Shown here piece after piece: positions 53,123 to 57,648 of a stretch of 57,648 bases of DNA. The number at the start of each line of letters is the position of its first letter. Within the stretch, counting starts at the first letter, position 1. The stretch covers positions 1 to 57,648 of the forward strand of contig JAHITY010000023.1 of the NCBI GenBank assembly GCA_018817165.1, in the 5' to 3' direction. The DNA comes from Candidatus Omnitrophota bacterium. GTDB taxonomy: Bacteria > Omnitrophota > Gorgyraeia > B26-G9. The position numbers and the translations under genes are program-made. The notes under the pieces were generated by a model. It had not been told where the DNA came from. It saw only the letters and a program-made list of their open reading frames with translations, and made no database searches.

Positions 53123-53974
53123 TCATTTCCTCTGATTACTTCTAGACATTAAGTAATCACCACTCACAGTCCGGCTTGTATCTAATAATAAAATTAGTTT
53201 TAATTTTTTATCCTTTGTTATGGGATAGAAAGCTCTAATATCATTTCTATTTACAACAGAAAATTCTTTGAAGTTTTTTGTAAGGTTACTAAATCCTTTC
53301 CTCTCATTTTCGTTTGGAACAAAAAGATGATCCAGGGATTTAGAAATAGTAGTTTCATCGTCCTTATTGTAATCCCACGGCGTAATTTTATAAAATACTA
53401 AATCCTTTTGACCCTCTTTAGGAATTAATAAAGTAATACTTCTTGCTTCTTGTTTCAAAGAAAGCAACATCTCATCTCTCACAAAATATAGTTTGTTTAT
53501 TTTTTCGTCCTGCTCAATAAGGTCAATAATTCTCGTTGATAAAGTAGATTGTGCTACATCAATAAGTTGTTTCTCGATTTTTTCTACTTTATATTTCGCA
53601 GCATTATGTTCAGCAACACCTTGGTATCCTACGATTATAAAAACCCCCACAACTGATGCAATAATAATATTCCGAAACCGATAATCGTTTTTTTGGGTTA
53701 TTTCAGAATCAACGATTTCCTGCTCCTTTGCTATAAGGCCTATGGAAGTGGATATAATATTTAAAGTTAAAACAATATGTAAAATCGACAAAGCAACAAG
53801 AGCACCTAAACTAAGTCCAAATGCTGAAAAAAATGCGCCACCAATTGATTCATTAAAAAATGACCATTTAAAGATATTCCCGGCAAGAATTAAAGCAAAA
53901 CACATTAAATCAAACCAGACCAAAAAAAGGATTACTTTTAACGCTAAATTTTGCAATTTTTTAAAATTATCCAT
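53123..53974 (-). CDS. Membrane-anchored sensor-like protein of unknown function
   Basis: A 283-residue protein with three or four helices in the first 135 residues (about 12-32, 50-72 and 103-120), a coiled linker (VEKIEKQLIDVAQSTLSTRI), then a 125-residue soluble domain (REEARSITLLIPKEG-like, SLDHLFVPNENERKGF, then DIRAFYPITKDKKLKLILLL). The soluble part looks like a GAF or PAS fold without a catalytic domain. No named family. The start follows AAAAGGAGG. Confidence 0.55.
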   Translation of the reverse strand: MDNFKKLQNLALKVILFLVWFDLMCFALILAGNIFKWSFFNESIGGAFFSAFGLSLGALVALSILHIVLTLNIISTSIGLIAKEQEIVDSEITQKNDYRFRNIIIASVVGVFIIVGYQGVAEHNAAKYKVEKIEKQLIDVAQSTLSTRIIDLIEQDEKINKLYFVRDEMLLSLKQEARSITLLIPKEGQKDLVFYKITPWDYNKDDETTISKSLDHLFVPNENERKGFSNLTKNFKEFSVVNRNDIRAFYPITKDKKLKLILLLDTSRTVSGDYLMSRSNQRK

Positions 53975-54028
53975 TGAGCCTCCTTTTTCACTTTTCTCAT
54001 AGAGTTTTCCCTACTCATACATTAAATA

Positions 54029-54043
54029 GAACCGTCCCCTTTA
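54029..54043. repeat. Short dispersed word AGAACCGTCCCCTTT
   Basis: Also at 56556-56570 and, slightly changed, near 56793. Reverse complement AAAGGGGACGGTTCT. Resembles the short conserved words around REP-associated transposases. Confidence 0.5.
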
Positions 54044-54071
54044 GCTTCAATTAAAGGTATCTGGGCTTATT

Positions 54072-54977
54072 TTATTCTAATATAACATTATCATTTACAT
54101 CCCCTGAAATAATCTTTTTAAAGAGACTTCTTTTATACAATAGATATATGAGTATTATCAACGTAGGAAAAGAACTGATTAGCATCATAATTTTGAATGT
54201 GTTTATATCATAGATCATCTGATTTTCTTTTGCCCACCCTGAAAACATAATTTTAAATTGATTCTCCGATATGAAAACATAATTTATAATTACCGAAATC
54301 ATTCCATAAGCTTCTAAAAAAATAGCGGTGATCCATGCTGATCTCTTAAGTTTCCATAAACCTAATCCTGTAAAAAAACTTAAAACCGCGAATATAAGCT
54401 GATAGGCTATTAGCAGTTTTCCCGAAAGCATAATCCCAAAGAAAATAGCCGGAGTTTTAGGTGTGAAAAAAATAGACGCGACAATAAAAAGTCCCCCAAA
54501 TATTAACAGCCCGGCGATAAGCTTTATTCCCACATTAACTAATTGAGCATGATTATTCTTAGCATCGAAAAGCTCTTCTATTGATTTACGTGTAAAAAAC
54601 ACTAAAAAAAACGTGGGAATTAAAATAAGAAATGCAGATATTCCAACTCTCATAGCCAAAGCAATAGTTTCTTTATTTCTCATCTGTTCAAACATTGTCG
54701 AAGAAAGTAAAAAACTTGTTAAAAGCACTAAAACCCCTATGAATAGCAAAAAACAAGATATGAAAGATATGGCAATTCTTGCCCAGCTCTTAATTCTAAT
54801 TACTCCAATACCAATACACAGGGTTATTATTCCGATAATTAACGAGGGAACCAATGAAATCATTGATAATAAATCTTTAACTTCCCCAAGGAATAAAAAT
54901 AAAATTGTTGGCGCAATAAAAAACAATCCGATTAAAGAAATGTACACTCCCGATATTATAACAAATATTTTCTTCAT
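54072..54977 (-). CDS. Polytopic membrane protein of unknown function
   Basis: A 301-residue protein with about eight transmembrane helices in two similar halves (about 5-135 and 148-290). Each half has a K-x-W/R-A-R/W-I-x turn: IRIKSWARIAISF and LKRSAWITAIFLEA. This suggests internal duplication. No family recognised. Confidence 0.6.
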   Translation of the reverse strand: MKKIFVIISGVYISLIGLFFIAPTILFLFLGEVKDLLSMISLVPSLIIGIITLCIGIGVIRIKSWARIAISFISCFLLFIGVLVLLTSFLLSSTMFEQMRNKETIALAMRVGISAFLILIPTFFLVFFTRKSIEELFDAKNNHAQLVNVGIKLIAGLLIFGGLFIVASIFFTPKTPAIFFGIMLSGKLLIAYQLIFAVLSFFTGLGLWKLKRSAWITAIFLEAYGMISVIINYVFISENQFKIMFSGWAKENQMIYDINTFKIMMLISSFPTLIILIYLLYKRSLFKKIISGDVNDNVILE

Positions 54978-54993
54978 ATTTTCATCCCCCTAT

Positions 54994-55103
54994 TTCCAAC
55001 CCCTAAGCCTTCCCCCAATCACTAGTAGTGAGCGAAGTCGAACTATATCGAAGGGCAGGCAGCTTGTCACGCTATGGCGGGGAGGAAACGCACAGCGTTA
55101 TCC
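54994..55103 (-). other. attC-like site
   Basis: TTCCAAC (54994-55000) and GTTATCC (55097-55103) are 110 bases apart, within the normal attC range. Between them lies CGC-TATG-GCG and GGAAACGCAC. In gene sense GGATAAC-GCTGTGCGTTTCC ... GTTGGAA, placed directly before the 54072 gene. Confidence 0.55.
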
Positions 55104-55176
55104 ACTTGCCTGTGTTTTAAGTTTTCAGTGCCTGACCCCTTATCCTCCAAAAGCCTAAAATAGCACCGTCAATTTT

Positions 55177-55680
55177 TTATTCTACTTTTAATAATTCTAT
55201 AGCACTATTAATCTGTTTTGCAGCTGCTTGAGTTTCTTTTTTTGTAAAATTTCCAGTAAGTTGCATTTCACCGATTGATAATTGTTCTCTGATTGCCGCA
55301 ATGAAAAGTATTTTCCCATTTAAAATAATTGCAAGCTGTCTATTAACATTTCTTCCTGTGATTTCTTTGACTTTAGCAGCCCCGGCTTCAGTAAATTTAA
55401 AATACAAAGCATAATTAGCTTTTTGAGCCTCATCTTTTTCACTGCTAAAAAAGAATTCTTCTGCTCTGGCAAATTTAATATCTGTTTCAGAAAGTTGACA
55501 TTCTTTATCTATAAAAACCTCTTTTTTACCCCATTCGTCTTCCATCATAACTTCTTCATTATTATCTTTTTTAGTGTCATCTGCAAATCTAAATTCCAAG
55601 ATATTGTTCCCTGAAAACACAAAAGGTTGCCATAAGCAGACAATGAACGCAATGCAAATAATAATTTTTAAAACTTTCAT
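55177..55680 (-). CDS. Stand-alone SecD P1-like domain protein
   Basis: A 167-residue exported protein with signal peptide (VLKIIICIAFIVCLWQPFVFS). The chain YALYFKFTEAGAAKVKEIT, then RQLAIILNGKILFIAAIREQ and GEMQLTGNFTKKE, follows the SecD periplasmic P1 head-domain pattern (strand, helix G-A-K-K-x-x-E-x-T, IVLDGKVISAPVI, G-x-F-T). There is no membrane translocon part, so it cannot export proteins alone; it could bind substrates or act as a stray domain. An attC-like site precedes it. Confidence 0.7.
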   Translation of the reverse strand: MKVLKIIICIAFIVCLWQPFVFSGNNILEFRFADDTKKDNNEEVMMEDEWGKKEVFIDKECQLSETDIKFARAEEFFFSSEKDEAQKANYALYFKFTEAGAAKVKEITGRNVNRQLAIILNGKILFIAAIREQLSIGEMQLTGNFTKKETQAAAKQINSAIELLKVE

Positions 55681-55690
55681 TTTTCTCTCT

Positions 55691-55754
55691 CCCTAACTTC
55701 TGAGCTCAGGCAGCTTCTCCCGCTATGGCGGCAAGCAAACACACAGCATTATCC
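55691..55754 (-). other. attC-like site with hairpin
   Basis: CCCTAAC at 55691-55697 and ATTATCC at 55748-55754. Between them a stem GCTT-CTC-CCGC-TATG-GCGG-C-AAGC at 55713-55736, with an unequal bulge as expected for the extrahelical bases of attC. In gene sense CTGAGCTCAGAA-GTTAGGG. Total 64 bases, a normal attC size. Confidence 0.6.
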
Positions 55755-55789
55755 ACTTGCCAATTAAGTATTATACCCTTCATTTCTTT

Positions 55790-56010
55790 TCATCAGCTAA
55801 AAGAAACGAAGCAAAGAAAGAGCCGCCCCACTGGAATTTTATGCGATGTTCTTCTTTTTGGGGTTCAGCAAGTAAGATGATTCCGGTGATTCACTCAGGC
55901 ACGCAAAACAGCGTGCCTTCACGCCAACTAAACATCCTGTCTAAGTGGCGCTGCGCCGTCCTGGCTCCGTACAAATCCCCTCCATCAAAGAACCTCAGCT
56001 GAAAAATTCC
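55790..56010. other. GC-richer block unlike its neighbours
   Basis: About 220 bases with clearly more G+C than the surroundings (AAGAAAGAGCCGCCCCACTG, GGCGCTGCGCCGTCCTGGC). On the minus strand the text FQWGGSFFASFLLADEKK can be read, known to me as a recurrent non-coding phrase in proteobacterial intergenic regions. It is probably a transferred repeat and not a gene. Confidence 0.45.
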
Positions 56011-56058
56011 AAAGGGGAAACTTCCCTATTTATTTTTGTTCAATGTCAAGGTTTAACC

Positions 56059-56451
56059 CTATTGTTCTTCAACAACTTTCCAACCATCTAAGTCGCCAGG
56101 CAAATAAAGAACTTCCCTTAAGTAATATTCTATCGCTTTTTCCGCAGAATTAAATATTTTTTCTGTTTGCATTGTGATTTTATTTAGATCGTAAGGGCTC
56201 GCTGCGCGCGATCTATAAATATATTTGTTTTTATCAATTTTTTCTATTACAGTAGCGTCATCTATAGGTTCGCCATTCTTTTTTGAAATCCATTCGTGAG
56301 GGAACCATTTATATGTTTTTAAATATTCAATTATTTCATTTCTTAATTCTGTTATTGTTAACGGAGGGTGTGGCCAGATACCTTGATCTATTCGTTCTTC
56401 CATGTTTAGGTGTCCACCCTTTAATAGAAATATTTTCGTTTTTGATTCCAT
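56059..56451 (-). CDS. Small cytoplasmic protein of unknown function
   Basis: A 130-residue protein. The start at 56451 fits the AGGAAAAATTAATA leader that follows the GTTATAG core of the upstream site; a second Met at 56403 is possible. The chain has WFPHEWISKKNGEPI and a late SAEKAIEYYLREVLYLPGD. No family recognised. Confidence 0.5.
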   Translation of the reverse strand: MESKTKIFLLKGGHLNMEERIDQGIWPHPPLTITELRNEIIEYLKTYKWFPHEWISKKNGEPIDDATVIEKIDKNKYIYRSRAASPYDLNKITMQTEKIFNSAEKAIEYYLREVLYLPGDLDGWKVVEEQ

Positions 56452-56463
56452 TATTAATTTTTC

Positions 56464-56545
56464 CTATAACACTTAAGCTTTGACCATGAGTTTGTCGAAT
56501 GGCAAACAGCTTGTCCGCTATGGCGGAGAAGCAAATTTTATGGTT
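56464..56545 (-). other. attC-like site with two hairpins
   Basis: CTATAAC at 56464-56470, a stem GTTTG-TCGAATGG-CAAAC, a second stem GCTT-GT-CCGC-TATG-GCGG-AG-AAGC, then GCAAATTTTATGG. The central hairpin is almost the same as at 55713. In gene sense the R' core is GTTATAG, directly before the 56059 gene. Confidence 0.55.
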
Positions 56546-56630
56546 TGCCAAAAATAGAACCGTCCCCTTTATTTCTTTTAGTTTTTTCACTATTTAAATA
56601 AATCAATTTATCAAACAACGTCCCCGCTCA
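56529..56630. repeat. Direct repeat of about 100 bp, copy 1
   Basis: Shares AAGCAAATTTTATGGTTT, then a CGTCCC word, TCTTTTAGTTTTTTC, and an identical 40-base block (TTTAAATAAATCAATTTATC to CCCCGCTCA) with copy 2 at 56766-56865. The distance between copies is about 236 bases. Confidence 0.8.
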
Positions 56631-56679
56631 TTTCTTCTTTTTAGTATTTAAGATTTATTTTAATTTTTTCACACATAGT

Positions 56680-56790
56680 TCATAAAGTTTTAATTAAACC
56701 TAACAATAGCTTGTCTACTTTTTTTGCTATTGACCATTAGCCATCAGCTATTAACTGTTTTCTTAAGCAAATTTTATGGTTTACTAAAAC
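56680..56790. repeat. Roughly 150-bp dispersed repeat, copy 3
   Basis: Contains ATAGTTCATAAAGTTTTAAT, CATTAGCCATCAGCTATTAA and CTTAAGCAAATTTTATGG, as in 39495-39640 and 52915-53060. Confidence 0.6.
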
Positions 56791-56865
56791 CAACCCGTCC
56801 CTTTTAATTCTTTTAGTTTTTTCTCTATTTAAATAAATCAATTTATCAAACAACGTCCCCGCTCA
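56766..56865. repeat. Direct repeat of about 100 bp, copy 2
   Basis: See copy 1 at 56529. Its 3' end lies directly beside the hairpin of the attC-like site at 56844-56934, so the duplication includes part of a site boundary. Confidence 0.8.
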
Positions 56866-56934
56866 CATAAGCTCTTCTGAATCCGCGGCGTTTTCTGCCG
56901 CGGGTTCAGGTCAAGCTCAAATGTTTTGTTATGC
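56844..56934 (-). other. attC-like site with strong stem
   Basis: GTTATGC (56928-56934) stands just after the stop of the 56939 gene in gene sense (GCATAAC-AAAAC-ATTTGAGC). A 12-bp stem with one mismatch follows: TGAATCCGCGGC (56878-56889) with GCCGCGGGTTCA (56897-56908), loop 7. An AAAC-AAC core lies at 56848-56854. It is the best-folded site in the window. Confidence 0.6.
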
Positions 56935-56938
56935 ATTT

Positions 56939-57379
56939 TTATGGATTAGTTCCTCCTGGATCAGGATAAATAATTTCGCCCCAAAGGTTTCCAGTTTCTT
57001 TTTCTAGTAATAATACCCATTCGTTTGCGTCTGATCGATTTTGATAATATAACAAATTATTTTCTGAGGGCAACTTGTTATGCGTAAGGTGTTCAATCCC
57101 CAGTAAGTTTATAAAAGGTGGTATATAATTCATAGAAACATGATTATTAATCTTCTGAAATTTATATTTTTTTATAAACTCCTTTATGTTGTTTTTTGGT
57201 AATTCAAGATAAAAAGTTACATAGAATTCGCCATTATCATAGGTTTCTATATTCACACTGTTATCAGGAAAAGAAATTCCTGTGATTTGCGAAATCCAAG
57301 TAATATTATTTTGAGATTTAGAACAGTTAATCGCCGTAATAAATATCAACAGCAATATTATGTTTCTAATAATTTTCAT
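56939..57379 (-). CDS. Lipoprotein of unknown function
   Basis: A 146-residue protein with lipobox ITAINC (lipidated C19). The mature part is a compact beta-rich domain (SFPDNSVNIETYDNGEFYVT, WVLLLEKETGNLWGEIIYPD). Such small lipoproteins are frequent in cassettes. Its two sides carry the same core in opposite reading (GCATAAC at 57395-57401, GTTATGC at 56928-56934), as expected for a gene cassette. Confidence 0.6.
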   Translation of the reverse strand: MKIIRNIILLLIFITAINCSKSQNNITWISQITGISFPDNSVNIETYDNGEFYVTFYLELPKNNIKEFIKKYKFQKINNHVSMNYIPPFINLLGIEHLTHNKLPSENNLLYYQNRSDANEWVLLLEKETGNLWGEIIYPDPGGTNP

Positions 57380-57394
57380 TTTATTCCTTTATAT

Positions 57395-57401
57395 GCATAA
57401 C
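57395..57401 (-). other. attC-like core before the last cassette gene
   Basis: GCATAAC, gene sense GTTATGC, 15 bases before the lipoprotein start. Identical to the core after that gene. The opposite half-site is not evident up to the IS end. Confidence 0.4.
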
Positions 57402-57502
57402 AGTAAATATGTGTTTTGTCGCTTTTTGTAATATTTTTAGTTTAGGAACAAAGATGCATGCAAAACAGCAAAACACCATCCCCTCCCCACTCCAAAATTA
57501 AA

Positions 57503-57648
57503 TGTTCCTGAGTTACCCCGGGTTTAACGGACAAATTAATTATGCAACACCTGCGACTCCATCATCTCGGGAGTAACGTAATTTAATGTTTGATGTAATC
57601 TCTGCCGGTTGTAAAAAATCTCTATAAACTTAAATATTTCTGATCTTG
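57503..57648 (-). mobile_element. 3' end of an IS3-family insertion sequence
   Basis: A terminal-inverted-repeat-like end starts with TGTTCCTGAGTTACCCCGGG at 57503 and TTTAACGGACA. Directly inside it is the end of a transposase gene. The element continues beyond the window. Confidence 0.7.
57536..57648 (-). CDS. IS3-family transposase (OrfB), C-terminal end
   Basis: The last 36 residues of the transposase: RSEIFKFIEIFYNRQRLHQT followed by LNYVTPEMMESQV and a TAA at 57536. FIEIFYNRQRLHxTLxYxTP is the end of the rve integrase domain of IS3/IS150-type OrfB, with the catalytic Glu further upstream, outside the window. Confidence 0.88.
   Translation of the reverse strand, partial: RSEIFKFIEIFYNRQRLHQTLNYVTPEMMESQVLHN

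Noticed and set aside
54613..55158. 181-codon plus-strand frame
   Set aside because: Mostly antisense to the 54072 membrane protein and then runs through an attC-like site.
55757..56002. 81-codon plus-strand frame
   Set aside because: It sits in the GC-rich block, has no ribosome-binding site, and the block reads like a recurrent non-coding phrase.

Overview
The window is AT-rich DNA from an uncultured, probably anaerobic, diderm bacterium. Lipoproteins, a LolA-like protein, many secreted proteins and a YnbA/YnbB-type phospholipid operon all point to an outer membrane. The style (many small exported orphans, TPR proteins, and a secreted protein reading NTLSPRL just after its signal peptide) recalls Candidatus Omnitrophota. 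That placement is an inference, because no rRNA, tRNA or universal marker was found that fixes it. Apart from a 33-codon fragment at the left edge and one GAF-GGDEF gene at 3.0-4.2 kb, every gene I accept is on the minus strand, so the layout is best read from right to left.

0-8.2 kb, core-like: the tail of a possible Y-family DNA polymerase, hemW, a TPR plus HExxH metallopeptidase, a GAF-GGDEF diguanylate cyclase, and smc. The SMC protein has a complete glycogen-binding module (AMPK-beta/CBM48 type) inserted in its hinge domain. This is the most striking single observation in the window.

8.5-27.7 kb, mostly envelope functions: a DUF4139 protein, several secreted or lipid-anchored PsbP-like proteins, a GNAT-like exported protein, a TPR lipoprotein, alpha/beta hydrolases, a YaiI/DUF188 protein, a rhodanese, a methyl-accepting chemotaxis protein, and a three-gene phospholipid operon (CDP-alcohol phosphotransferase, CdsA-like, PlsC-like). 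An 860-base stretch at 22.1-23.0 kb looks empty but holds a decayed NTF2-like lipoprotein gene and perhaps a second remnant.

27.7-57.6 kb, accessory: short, unrelated, mostly small genes, all on one strand. They include a TfoX-N protein, a DEDDh exonuclease, an SGNH hydrolase, a GapN-like aldehyde dehydrogenase, a PH-repeat membrane protein, an acyltransferase-3, a class 3 lipase, a DUF2007 zinc ribbon, a DUF3592 protein, a B12-binding radical SAM enzyme between two membrane proteins, two giant propeller proteins and a stand-alone SecD-P1-like domain. Many of these genes have, just upstream of the start, a site that reads in gene sense CTGAGCTCAAA-N-GTTRRRY, and several have a matching TAAC half-site plus hairpin after the preceding gene. 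I read these as attC-like sites, so the region may be a sedentary chromosomal integron or a decaying cassette array. No integrase gene lies in the window; if present it should lie to the right. The right edge is the 3' end of an IS3-family element.

Long spacers in the accessory part also carry other dispersed repeats: a roughly 150-bp family, a roughly 100-bp direct duplication, TAGCG-type heptamers and GGGGACGGTTCT-type words. No CRISPR array or riboswitch was recognised.
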